DNA of 39,730 bases, from the NCBI GenBank assembly GCA_007694005.1, contig RECN01000068.1, forward strand, positions 1 through 39,730, in the 5' to 3' direction. The notes beneath the pieces are model-generated. The model was not told the DNA's origin, did not search any database, and saw only the letters and a list, made by a program, of their open reading frames with translations. The DNA is from Spirochaetaceae bacterium. Lineage in GTDB: Bacteria; Spirochaetota; Spirochaetia; DSM-27196; SKKC01. The first letter of the stretch is position 1. The number at the start of each line of letters is the position of its first letter. The position numbers were made by a program, and so were the translations under genes. Of the stretch, positions 8,316 to 15,246 are shown in pieces.

Positions 8316-8329
8316 ATACGATTCCGTGT
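8316..8329. promoter_or_regulatory. Operator site A3 upstream of amtB (weaker)
   Basis: ATACGATTCCGTGT starts exactly 30 bases from site A2. The arms are imperfect, but its core TACGA-N2-CCGT is the same as that of the perfect site N3 at 10059-10072. I count it because of phase and core identity together. Confidence 0.4.
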
Positions 8330-8367
8330 TGTTTCGTTCGGTTGAAAGGGGTTCGCGCTACGAGGGG

Positions 8368-8395
8368 GTAGGCAGCGCGCGTGTGCGCTGCCTAC
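8368..8395 (-). terminator. Stem-loop at the end of the NifA-like gene
   Basis: A perfect 11-bp stem (GTAGGCAGCGC 8368-8378 with GCGCTGCCTAC 8385-8395) has a 6-base loop and overlaps the stop codon of the NifA-like gene. No T-run follows on the reverse strand, so it is a weak or factor-dependent terminator, or an RNA-stabilising hairpin. It may insulate amtB from the upstream gene. Confidence 0.45.
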
Positions 8396-9960
8396 GAGCG
8401 GTAGTGTCGAGGGTCGATGTCGTGCTTCTGCACGCGAAGACCCATGATGCGTTCGGTTACACCGAGCAGCCTCGCGGCTCTGGCCATGTTGCCCTTGGTG
8501 CTCTTCAGCGCGTCAAGAAGGAGCTCCCGCTCGAGATTGTCCAGTGCTTCCTGTAGCGAGCTGTGCAGGCGTGTATCGGTGCTCTCGGCGCTCTGGAGCG
8601 ACGGTGGCAGGTGGTGGCTGTGAATCACCTCGTCGACGCTGAGCAGTACGGCGCGTTCGACACAGTTTTCCAGTTCGCGGACGTTCCCTGGCCAGTGATA
8701 GTTCATGAGCAGGTCGATCGCAGGTGTCGAAATGCGTCGTATGCTCGTGTGATTCTGTTGCGAATACTTTTCGATAAAGTGATCTGCGAGCAGGAGTATG
8801 TCGCTTTTGCGTTCCCGCAGCGGTGGAATATGAATCGGAAAGACGTTCAGGCGATAGTAGAGGTCTTCGCGAAAGTCGCCCGTGCCGATATCCTCTTCGA
8901 GGTTTTTGTTTGTTGCCGTTATTACGCGGACATTCGTTCGTATCGTCTCATTTCCGCCGACTCGCTCAAACTCCTTTTCCTGCAGCACACGCAACAGTTT
9001 TACCTGCGTCGTTGCCGACAGGTCACCGATCTCGTCGAGAAAGATCGTGCCTCCATTGGCGAGCTCGAAGCGGCCCTTTCGTGTTGCGATTGCCCCGGTA
9101 AAGGCGCCTTTTTCGTGTCCAAACAACTCGCTTTCTATGACAGTTTCGGGAAGCGCCGCGCAGTTAACCTTGATGAACGGTTTCTTGCTCCGGTGGCTGT
9201 TGAAATGTATCGCCTGTGCGACGAGTTCCTTTCCAGTCCCGCTCTCTCCCCGAATCAGTACGGTCGCTTCGCTCTTTGAGACCTGTGCGATCATGTCGAA
9301 CACCGCCTGCATGGCGTTACTCGAGCCTATGATGTTTGAAGGCCTGAAACGCTCGCGAAGCTCTTCCTGCAGGCGCGTGTTCTCTTCCTCGAGAAACCGC
9401 TTCTCTTCCATGACCGTCTGCCGAAGCTTTACAGCCTGGGCGATGAGCGACGATACAATGGAGAGCAGGCGTACATCTTCTTCGAGCAGATCCTGCTGTG
9501 CGGCGGGTCTGTCGACGCTGAAGGTGCCGATCGTTTCGTTTCCGATCTTGACCGGAACACAGATAAAACTCGTCGCGGCCTTCTCTATTGCCTGTCGAGC
9601 GCCGGTGCGGTCGAGAAATGAGGATTCCTGACCGATATCCGGTATAACCATGGGTTTCCCGGTCTGCACGACCTTTCCGGTTATACCTTCGCCGACCATG
9701 TACCTGCCGCGCTGTCGCTGCGACTCAGTCAGGCCAAAGGCTGCTTCGGTGATAATCTCACCGCTCTGCCGGTTCAGGAGAGTGATCGCGCCACGGCTCA
9801 TTCCGAGTCCGTCGACTACCGCATCGAGGACCGGCTGCAGCGTCTGTTTTATATCGAGGCTCTGGTCGAGAATCTGGCTTATACTGAACAGAAGGCGGAG
9901 CTCTTCAACTCTGTCCCTGGTGGATGCGGACGCAAATTCCGGGTGTGCGTTGTCTACCAT
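8392..9960 (-). CDS. NifA-like sigma-54-dependent activator (GAF-AAA+-Fis HTH)
   Basis: A 522-residue enhancer-binding protein. ATG 9960 is chosen over 9996 because AGGAG sits 7 bases before it. Residues about 25-180 form a GAF sensor domain, then a coiled linker (about 181-205). The AAA+ domain carries Walker A GESGTGKE (238-245), the sigma-54 contact loop [15 protein letters not shown] (276-290), Walker B GGTIFLDE (303-310) and the arginine-finger region ([14 protein letters not shown]). A Fis-type helix-turn-helix lies at 489-512 ([20 protein letters not shown]). The whole resembles NifA more than NtrC: there is no receiver domain, and HHLPPSLQ joins AAA+ to HTH. It lies upstream of amtB-glnK with a sigma-54 promoter, so it probably activates them. 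Control of its GAF domain by GlnK or 2-oxoglutarate is a reasonable inference. No nif genes are in view, so I give no gene symbol. Confidence 0.9.
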   Translation of the reverse strand: MVDNAHPEFASASTRDRVEELRLLFSISQILDQSLDIKQTLQPVLDAVVDGLGMSRGAITLLNRQSGEIITEAAFGLTESQRQRGRYMVGEGITGKVVQTGKPMVIPDIGQESSFLDRTGARQAIEKAATSFICVPVKIGNETIGTFSVDRPAAQQDLLEEDVRLLSIVSSLIAQAVKLRQTVMEEKRFLEEENTRLQEELRERFRPSNIIGSSNAMQAVFDMIAQVSKSEATVLIRGESGTGKELVAQAIHFNSHRSKKPFIKVNCAALPETVIESELFGHEKGAFTGAIATRKGRFELANGGTIFLDEIGDLSATTQVKLLRVLQEKEFERVGGNETIRTNVRVITATNKNLEEDIGTGDFREDLYYRLNVFPIHIPPLRERKSDILLLADHFIEKYSQQNHTSIRRISTPAIDLLMNYHWPGNVRELENCVERAVLLSVDEVIHSHHLPPSLQSAESTDTRLHSSLQEALDNLERELLLDALKSTKGNMARAARLLGVTERIMGLRVQKHDIDPRHYRS

Positions 9961-9996
9961 GGAAGGGCTCCTGTGCTGGTACGCAGATGATCCCAA

Positions 9997-10025
9997 ATAC
10001 TACAATTTTGTTGTAAAAACGACAA
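9997..10025 (-). promoter_or_regulatory. Possible sigma-70 promoter of the NifA-like gene
   Basis: On the reverse strand TTGTCG (10020-10025) and TAGTAT (9997-10002) are 17 bases apart, giving a start near 9990 and a leader of about 30 bases with AGGAG. The -10 box overlaps operator N1, an arrangement that would favour autorepression. Confidence 0.4.
10000..10013. promoter_or_regulatory. Operator site N1 at the NifA-like promoter
   Basis: CTACAATTTTGTTG has a perfect left arm and a right arm with one mismatch. The overlapping TACAA-N5-TTGTA (10001-10015) is also an inverted repeat. It covers the likely -10 box. Confidence 0.5.
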
Positions 10026-10028
10026 GGC

Positions 10029-10042
10029 CTACAAGAACGAAA
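10029..10042. promoter_or_regulatory. Operator half-site N2
   Basis: CTACAAGAACGAAA has a perfect left arm and a poor right arm. It is listed because it begins 29 bases from N1 and 30 bases from N3, keeping the same helical phase. Confidence 0.3.
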
Positions 10043-10058
10043 TATACGGATAATAGTA

Positions 10059-10072
10059 CTACGAAACCGTAG
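10059..10072. promoter_or_regulatory. Operator site N3
   Basis: CTACGAAACCGTAG has perfect 5-base arms around AAAC. It lies between the pyruvate kinase stop and the NifA-like promoter. As RNA from pyk it could also form a small 5-bp hairpin, but it lacks a T-run. Confidence 0.55.
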
Positions 10073-10080
10073 GAACGCGC

Positions 10081-11859
10081 TTACTCCCCGGTTATTATGC
10101 CTTCGTATATCAGCAGTTCTTCTCCGTCAAGACTGACGTAGAAGTTCTCTTCGAAGGTCGTATACGCGTCCGGGACTTCTCCGATGAATGCGATGTCCGG
10201 ATTGGCGCTCTGTATATCCTCTGGACTCAAGGGTGTTTCGTTTTCCACGATGACACCGGCGAGCCCTTCAAGAAGGGGGAGGTGCTCTTTCGTGAAACCG
10301 CGGGTGAGCATGATTTCTCCACCGTCGAGTCGAAGCCTCCTGCGCGCCGAATGTGCATCCTCGCATTTAACAATGCGGCCGGAGCCGAGTTTTCCGCACC
10401 CGAACTGGCCTCTATTCAGGATGTTGCCGAGAAAATGAACCTTGACCGTGTTCATCATGATCGGGCTGTTAACCGGTATGCCGGCTGCAGTCACAACCCG
10501 GTCGAGTCGACCGACGTAGCCTGATGCAAGACTGACGCGTATGGCGTTCTGTATCATCGCATCGCTGTCGTTTGCGAACTCGGTCTTGATTGGTGTTACA
10601 CCCCAGTGGATCAGAAGCTGTCGCTGCACGCGATCGCTGACGGTAACCGCGATGATGTCCTGCTGCGGTCGGAACTGACTCAGGACGCGGGGACTGTTAC
10701 CTCGAAGGCTCGGCGCGATAATCGCTGATGCGCCTACCTCATCTGCAACCACGTACGCGGCCCGTGCGATCGCATGTCCCATATCACTGGTATCATTTCT
10801 ACGGGCATAAAAATGCGCCTGGCATTCTTTACGGTATTCTTCGGATTCTTCGACCGCGCGCGCAATCTTGTCGAGCATGGCCACGCTTTCTACCGGATAA
10901 CGGCCGCCGGCGGTTTCTCCCGAGAGCATGACGCAGTCGGCCCCGTCAAAAATCGCGTTGGCGACGTCCGTCGTTTCTGCCCGCGTCGGTTTCGGGTTGT
11001 GGATCATAGAGTCAAGCATCTGTGTCGCAACGATAACCGGCTTGTTCATTGTGTTGCAGAGGTGGATGATCCGTTTCTGCGCCATGGGAATGAGCTCGGT
11101 GGAAAGTTGTACGCCGAGGTCACCTCGGGCAATCATTATGCCGTCCGATACACGGATGATGTCCTCGATGTTCTCCAGGCCTTCTTCATCTTCGATTTTT
11201 GCGATGACCCGGATCTCCGACTTGTGATCGTGCAGAAGGTTCTTGATCTCCTGCACGTTTTCCGCCTTTCGAATAAAACTGGCTGCAATAAAGTCTACTT
11301 TTTCGTGTAAGCCGAACAGAATATCGTCGATATCCTTCTTCGTCATTGCAGGCAGTCTCGTGCGAACGCCGGGAACGTTGACATTCTTTCGCGATCCGAT
11401 AAGTCCGCCGTTTCGAACCATGCAGACTATTTCGGTACCCCTGACTTCCTCGACTTCAAGGTCGATGAGACCGTCGGCAACGAAGATGTGCATGCCCGGT
11501 ACAACATCGTCGGGAAGTTCGGCATAGGAGATGGATAGACGTTCTTCGGTTCCCGCGACCGTTTCGGTTGTCAGAACAATCCGGTTTCCGTGATGAAGTT
11601 CGAGGGTTCCGTCATCCTTGACTGCACCAGTCCTGATTTCGGGTCCCTTTGTGTCGAGCATGAATGCGACGGGAATTTCCAGCTCTGCAGACGCTTTACG
11701 CGCCCTCTGTATACGTGTGAGATGCTCATCGTGTGAGCCGTGCGAAAAGTTCAACCGGCAGATGTTTAGCCCGGACGTGATCAGGCCGCGTATTTTTGCA
11801 TCGTCATCAACGGCTGGACCAAGGGTGCCGATAATCTTCGTTTTTCGGATTTTCTTCAT
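10081..11859 (-). CDS. pyk: Pyruvate kinase with C-terminal swivel-like domain
   Basis: A 592-residue glycolytic enzyme making pyruvate and ATP from phosphoenolpyruvate and ADP. ATG 11859 is chosen over a start at 11913 because the protein then begins MKKIRKTKIIGTLGPA, the normal N-terminus. Landmarks are LNFSHGSHDEH, MLDTKGPEIRTG, the catalytic-lysine region VIAKIEDEEGLEN, metal-binding IMIARGDLGVQ, and KPVIVATQMLDSM. About 110 extra residues at the C-terminus correspond to the phosphohistidine-swivel-like domain of Geobacillus-type enzymes (SGRIVK, GEIMLTRGFTKEHLPLLE). The TSHA histidine motif of that domain is missing. It lies 72 bases after the unknown gene upstream and may share its transcript. 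Confidence 0.94.
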   Translation of the reverse strand: MKKIRKTKIIGTLGPAVDDDAKIRGLITSGLNICRLNFSHGSHDEHLTRIQRARKASAELEIPVAFMLDTKGPEIRTGAVKDDGTLELHHGNRIVLTTETVAGTEERLSISYAELPDDVVPGMHIFVADGLIDLEVEEVRGTEIVCMVRNGGLIGSRKNVNVPGVRTRLPAMTKKDIDDILFGLHEKVDFIAASFIRKAENVQEIKNLLHDHKSEIRVIAKIEDEEGLENIEDIIRVSDGIMIARGDLGVQLSTELIPMAQKRIIHLCNTMNKPVIVATQMLDSMIHNPKPTRAETTDVANAIFDGADCVMLSGETAGGRYPVESVAMLDKIARAVEESEEYRKECQAHFYARRNDTSDMGHAIARAAYVVADEVGASAIIAPSLRGNSPRVLSQFRPQQDIIAVTVSDRVQRQLLIHWGVTPIKTEFANDSDAMIQNAIRVSLASGYVGRLDRVVTAAGIPVNSPIMMNTVKVHFLGNILNRGQFGCGKLGSGRIVKCEDAHSARRRLRLDGGEIMLTRGFTKEHLPLLEGLAGVIVENETPLSPEDIQSANPDIAFIGEVPDAYTTFEENFYVSLDGEELLIYEGIITGE

Positions 11860-11931
11860 TGCGATCTGGTACTCCCGGCGGCAATTGTACTGATGTCGCG
11901 CGTTTGTGTCCAAATGCAGGGACGTGTTGAC

Positions 11932-12387
11932 TTACTCTGCTGCCTGGTCCTCGAACAGAAAGCGGTATTCATCGGTACTGATGATCTCTTCGGTCTCACT
12001 GGACGGTGCGGCAGCACCCTGCAGGGCCCGCTGTAGTTCAGCCGCGACAGACCGTTGTTCTTCGCGGTAGCGCTCAAAACGCGGTGCGTGTGCAGAGAGA
12101 TCCTTAGCGAATGCGGAGTCTGACGTTTTCAGCGAGTCCAGGAACTCGACATAGTTCTGTACGGTACGTAATAGACTTCTCATGTACTCCGTTCTACGGA
12201 TCAGATAGACGTTTTCGCGCAGGCTTTTATCGAGAGAGCGGAGTGTCTCATGAATAAAGGTAACGTCACCCAGAATTTTTTCACCGAAGTAATCGTGATC
12301 AATATCCAGTACGACGCCGGTCGAGAGCGCCTTGATAAGAGCCGACACAAAAAATACATTATCTTCGTAGTTGATTCGCGCTGCCAT
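11932..12387 (-). CDS. Conserved-looking hypothetical protein, helical
   Basis: A 151-residue cytoplasmic protein with no family I recognise. ATG 12387 has AAGGTGAG upstream. There is no signal or membrane segment. The sequence alternates short helices rich in charged residues (LRSLDKSLRENVYLIRRTEY, LLRTVQNYVEFLDSL) with a low-complexity alanine/acidic stretch near residues 125-140. It ends in FEDQAAE. It is divergent from the rpsF operon and upstream of pyk in the same direction. Function is not assigned. Confidence 0.7.
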   Translation of the reverse strand: MAARINYEDNVFFVSALIKALSTGVVLDIDHDYFGEKILGDVTFIHETLRSLDKSLRENVYLIRRTEYMRSLLRTVQNYVEFLDSLKTSDSAFAKDLSAHAPRFERYREEQRSVAAELQRALQGAAAPSSETEEIISTDEYRFLFEDQAAE

Positions 12388-12440
12388 GTACTCACCTTAC
12401 AGAGTTCTTGTTCTTATACATCGGCGAACTATCCATGTCC

Positions 12441-12470
12441 TTGACAGCGTATTTCCCTGCATGGTAATGA
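12441..12470 (+). promoter_or_regulatory. Probable promoter of the rpsF operon
   Basis: A consensus TTGACA (12441-12446) is followed after 18 bases by TAATGA (12465-12470), preceded by TGG as an extended -10. Transcription would start near 12477, giving a leader of about 57 bases before rpsF. Confidence 0.45.
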
Positions 12471-12487
12471 TATCGAACCTCTTTACT

Positions 12488-12507
12488 CTCGGGAAGAAAG
12501 AGCCGAG
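12488..12507 (+). promoter_or_regulatory. Leader hairpin upstream of rpsF
   Basis: CTCGG (12488-12492) pairs with CCGAG (12503-12507) around a 10-base purine-rich loop, within the short rpsF leader. Many rpsF operons carry a leader element bound by the S6:S18 complex for feedback. This hairpin could be that element, but I could not match the known consensus with certainty. Confidence 0.3.
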
Positions 12508-12533
12508 GGTCATACGGTCCACAAGGAGGAACT

Positions 12534-12815
12534 ATGAGAAAGTATGAGGTTGTGTGCGTCTTCCGCCCGGAAGACGAAATTTTTAATCGCGGTCGTGACG
12601 ATATCCGTTCCGAAATTACCAAACTCGACGTAAAAATCGACAAGGAAGAGGATATGGGAGCACGGACGCTTGCGTATCAGATCAAAGACAAAACTCAGGG
12701 TCATTACTATCTGTACGTTACTGAGATGCTCCCGGAGAAGGTCCTGGAAATCGAGGAAGCGCTGCGTCACAAGCCGGAGCTTCTGCGGTCCATGGTCGTC
12801 CGCCAGGAGGAGTAA
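12534..12815 (+). CDS. rpsF: Ribosomal protein S6
   Basis: A 93-residue protein of the 30S platform that binds 16S rRNA together with S18. It starts MRKYEVVCVFRPE and ends with the helix EALRHKPELLRSMVVRQ, matching S6. AAGGAGG lies 6 bases before ATG 12534. First gene of the rpsF-ssb-rpsR-DUF2232-rplI-dnaB operon; ssb starts 6 bases after its stop. Confidence 0.96.
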   Translation: MRKYEVVCVFRPEDEIFNRGRDDIRSEITKLDVKIDKEEDMGARTLAYQIKDKTQGHYYLYVTEMLPEKVLEIEEALRHKPELLRSMVVRQEE

Positions 12816-12821
12816 CCTGTT

Positions 12822-13280
12822 ATGGCCGATATTAACCGTGTCGTACTCGTTGGCCGCCTCGTCCGCGACGCCGAGCTGAAGTACACCAGCGGCGGGCTCG
12901 CAATTACGACCTTCGCTGTAGCGATCAATCGTCGCCGCAAACAGGGTGATGACTGGGTCGACGAAGCGAATTTTTTCGACATCGTGCTCATGGGTCGCCA
13001 GGGAGAGGCTGTTCAACGATACCTCACCAAGGGTAAGCAGGTTGGTATCGAAGGCGAACTGCGCCAGAATCGCTGGGAACAGGACGGACAGAAACGGAGC
13101 AAAGTAGAGATCTTTGCCACCAATCTTCAGCTCCTTGGTGGGCGCGATGGTGGTGAGTCAGGCGGGTCGAAGGGATATTCCCGAGACTCCCATACTGAGT
13201 CGCCGGGCGCGGGAAGCCAGGCCAGCGAGCCTTTCTCGGGTGCGCCGGTTGACGATTTTGAAGACGACGTGCCGTTTTAA
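12822..13280 (+). CDS. ssb: Single-stranded DNA-binding protein
   Basis: A 152-residue SSB. The OB fold covers residues 1-108 (NRVVLVGRLVRDAELKYT, FFDIVLMGRQGEAVQRYL, KGKQVGIEGELRQNRWE). A Gly/Ser-rich flexible linker follows, then the acidic tip DDFEDDVPF that recruits replication and repair partners. It coats single-stranded DNA as a tetramer. It sits between rpsF and rpsR, the normal bacterial order. GGAGG lies before ATG 12822 inside the end of rpsF. Confidence 0.97.
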   Translation: MADINRVVLVGRLVRDAELKYTSGGLAITTFAVAINRRRKQGDDWVDEANFFDIVLMGRQGEAVQRYLTKGKQVGIEGELRQNRWEQDGQKRSKVEIFATNLQLLGGRDGGESGGSKGYSRDSHTESPGAGSQASEPFSGAPVDDFEDDVPF

Positions 13281-13308
13281 CGGCTTTTAGATATGGAGAT
13301 GCAAATAG

Positions 13309-13641
13309 ATGGCTGATGAAAGAAGTATGAGTGGTGATAGAGACCGTGATTCCGACGGTCGGGACGGGGGAAGAGGTCGCGGTGGATTCCGCAGTGGACC
13401 ACCGGGCGGCGGCGCCGGCGGCGGTCGCGGTGGAAGACCTTTTTTCCGTAAGAAAATTGATAAAATCAAGGCCCAGAAGCTGGTCGTTGACTATAAAAAA
13501 CCGGAAATTCTTCGTCGGTTCATTACCGACAGCGGGAAAATCCTTCCCCGACGCATTACCGGAACCAGTGCAAAAAACCAGCGCCGCCTTGTACGTGAGA
13601 TCAAGAAGGCGAGGGCAATAGCGCTTCTACCGTTGAGCTGA
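13309..13641 (+). CDS. rpsR: Ribosomal protein S18 with Arg/Gly-rich N-terminal extension
   Basis: A 110-residue protein. The S18 core (residues about 46-110) is clear: [44 protein letters not shown]. The first 45 residues are an unusual Asp/Arg then Gly/Arg-rich stretch ([11 protein letters not shown]). The start at ATG 13309 is used because GGAG lies 10 bases before it. An internal ATG at 13327 would only remove six residues, so the extension stands either way. Confidence 0.94.
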   Translation: MADERSMSGDRDRDSDGRDGGRGRGGFRSGPPGGGAGGGRGGRPFFRKKIDKIKAQKLVVDYKKPEILRRFITDSGKILPRRITGTSAKNQRRLVREIKKARAIALLPLS

Positions 13642-13664
13642 GTGCTCGACTCGCGTGGTCGAGA

Positions 13665-14609
13665 ATGCAGAATACCGTACAGCGCCGCTTTGACTGGACT
13701 GCAATACTCAGTCTTGCAGTCCTTTCAGGGCTGGTGTACTACAGCAGAAGCTTTTATCTTCTATTTCCGGCTCCCTTGCAGTTTCTGTACGGAAAGACGG
13801 ATACTCGACACTTCCTTATCGGCTGTGGCGCAGCTCTCCTGATTATTTTCGGGATTGTGGTGCACCGGGCGTCCGAGGTTCCTGCTGATCTCAGGATGGT
13901 GGCTTTTCTGGAGGCACTTACACCTGCCGGCCTTATGGCTGGACTGCTTGTGCTGAACTTTGGAAGCCGCGGTCGTCGTACGGCGATGCTGTTCGGCGCC
14001 GGTGCGATAGTCGGTGTTGCGGCCTTACCGTCCGTTCTGGCGTTCACCCGCAGCGATCTGTTTTCGCTGATTGTGGAACAGCAGGTTGCGGTGGTAGAGC
14101 AGGCCTTAGGGGCCATGACCGGGGACGCATCGGTCGAACAGATGATTCCCGGTGGCGCGGAGCAGTTCTTCCGCGCAGTCTGGTTGAGAGTGTTTGCGGC
14201 CGGACTGACGGTCATGCTTGGCCTGAACTGGATGGTCGGACGTCGCTTTGCCGTCGGACCTCGTGCAGTCTCTCTTGATCGATACTGGACGCCGCATTGG
14301 CTGCCCTTTGTCGCCGCGACTGCGCTGCTGTTTGCAGTGATCGATGCGACCTTCACAGCGGTGCTGTTCGGAGTCATTGGCTGGAACGCGCTGGGTATAG
14401 CAGTCGCAGTGTTTGCAGTTCAGGGATTCTCCCTGTTGCAGCACGTTGTTGGAAAGGGCGGAAAGAAACCGGTTGCCAGGGCCATGCTGCCTCTGGTGCT
14501 CATGCTGGTTCTTTTCGTACCATTTCTAAGCGGGTTTGTGCTCGTAGGGCTGCCCGCTCTTGGATTAGTAGAGCATTGGAAGCAAAGGCGACGCAGGCCG
14601 TCGTCATAA
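13665..14609 (+). CDS. DUF2232/YybS-like integral membrane protein
   Basis: A 314-residue membrane protein with about eight hydrophobic helices. Its place between rpsR and rplI is where many bacteria carry the YybS/DUF2232 protein. The C-terminal part fits that family: AVFAVQGFSLLQHVV, then two helices ending GLPALGLVEHWKQRRRR. Function in the family is not settled. The ribosome binding site before ATG 13665 is poor, suggesting low translation. Call based on context plus pattern, not on a search. Confidence 0.7.
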   Translation: MQNTVQRRFDWTAILSLAVLSGLVYYSRSFYLLFPAPLQFLYGKTDTRHFLIGCGAALLIIFGIVVHRASEVPADLRMVAFLEALTPAGLMAGLLVLNFGSRGRRTAMLFGAGAIVGVAALPSVLAFTRSDLFSLIVEQQVAVVEQALGAMTGDASVEQMIPGGAEQFFRAVWLRVFAAGLTVMLGLNWMVGRRFAVGPRAVSLDRYWTPHWLPFVAATALLFAVIDATFTAVLFGVIGWNALGIAVAVFAVQGFSLLQHVVGKGGKKPVARAMLPLVLMLVLFVPFLSGFVLVGLPALGLVEHWKQRRRRPSS

Positions 14610-14622
14610 GGAGTGTGGTCAT

Positions 14623-15228
14623 ATGAAAGTTATACTGAATGTTGATATTGCGAATCTCGGGGAAGAGGGCGATGTATGCGAAGTGAAACCGGGCTACGCC
14701 CGAAACTATCTTCTTCCGCGAGGCATGGTTCTACTCGATAATACACAGAATCGGGCGCTTCTTGAGAGTCGCAGATCGGACATTGAGAAACGACGGCAGC
14801 AGAAAGCTGACGCGGCGCGGTCGCAGCGCGAGAAAATCGAGGCGGAACCGCTGGTGATCGCTATGCCTGCCGGTGAAAACGGACGACTGTTCGGATCCGT
14901 AACCCCCGCTACGATCGTCGAGCAGCTCGATAAAGCCGGTATGTCCGTCGAGAAGCGGAACATCGACGTTCCCGAGAAGACGATCAAAACGCTTGGCACG
15001 TACAAGGTTCGTGTGAAGCTCTACGGTGAGGAAGAAGCACAACTGACTGTACAGGTCATCGCCGCCGGTAAAGCGAGCGAAGAGACGAAGCAGAAGCCGA
15101 CTCCGACCCCTCCTGCACCCGAAGCGGCCGTCGAGACAGCTCCCGAGGCGTCATCGGACGCTGACGAAGTGCAGACACCCGAAGCTGAGAGCGCTGAGAC
15201 TGACGAAACCGAATCCGGCACAGACTGA
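14623..15228 (+). CDS. rplI: Ribosomal protein L9 with acidic C-terminal tail
   Basis: A 201-residue 50S protein. The N-domain has MKVILNVDIANLGEEGDVCE and GYARNYLLPRGMV (the L9 signature), followed by the long connecting helix and the C-domain (GRLFGSVTPATIVEQL). The core ends near residue 149. A further 50 residues are rich in Pro, Ala, Glu and Thr, an added acidic tail not found in standard L9. AAGGAG lies before ATG 14623. The gene precedes dnaB. Confidence 0.95.
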   Translation: MKVILNVDIANLGEEGDVCEVKPGYARNYLLPRGMVLLDNTQNRALLESRRSDIEKRRQQKADAARSQREKIEAEPLVIAMPAGENGRLFGSVTPATIVEQLDKAGMSVEKRNIDVPEKTIKTLGTYKVRVKLYGEEEAQLTVQVIAAGKASEETKQKPTPTPPAPEAAVETAPEASSDADEVQTPEAESAETDETESGTD

Positions 15229-15246
15229 TTCGTGTAGGACAGCTGT

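Larger units (their letters stand above)
8028..8391. other. amtB upstream regulatory region, 364 bases without a gene
   Basis: This AT-rich gap separates amtB from the end of the NifA-like gene; both are read on the reverse strand. It holds the amtB ribosome binding site (8031-8042), the sigma-54 promoter (8084-8099), a 156-base spacer (8100-8255) in which I see no gene and no clear further motif, then three phased operators (8256-8329) and a hairpin at the far end. The arrangement is that of an enhancer-dependent promoter: operators about 190-250 bases upstream of the expected start, with a spacer that can loop. Confidence 0.8.

Noticed and set aside
8256-8329. Possible CRISPR-like array because of regular 30-bp spacing
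   Set aside because: The repeated part is a 14-base palindrome with only three copies and variable centre. Spacers are 16 bases and no cas genes are near.
8358-8371. A further CTACG-N4-GGTAG match extending the operator series
   Set aside because: It is 42 bases from site A3, has a mismatched arm, and overlaps the hairpin at the end of the NifA-like gene, so I treat it as part of that structure.
10059-10072. Intrinsic terminator for pyruvate kinase
   Set aside because: Only a 5-bp stem and no T-run follow. The symmetry is better explained as an operator.
6351-10080. A nif (nitrogen fixation) cluster
   Set aside because: Only regulators and ammonium transport genes are present; no nifH, nifD or nifK sequence is in the window.
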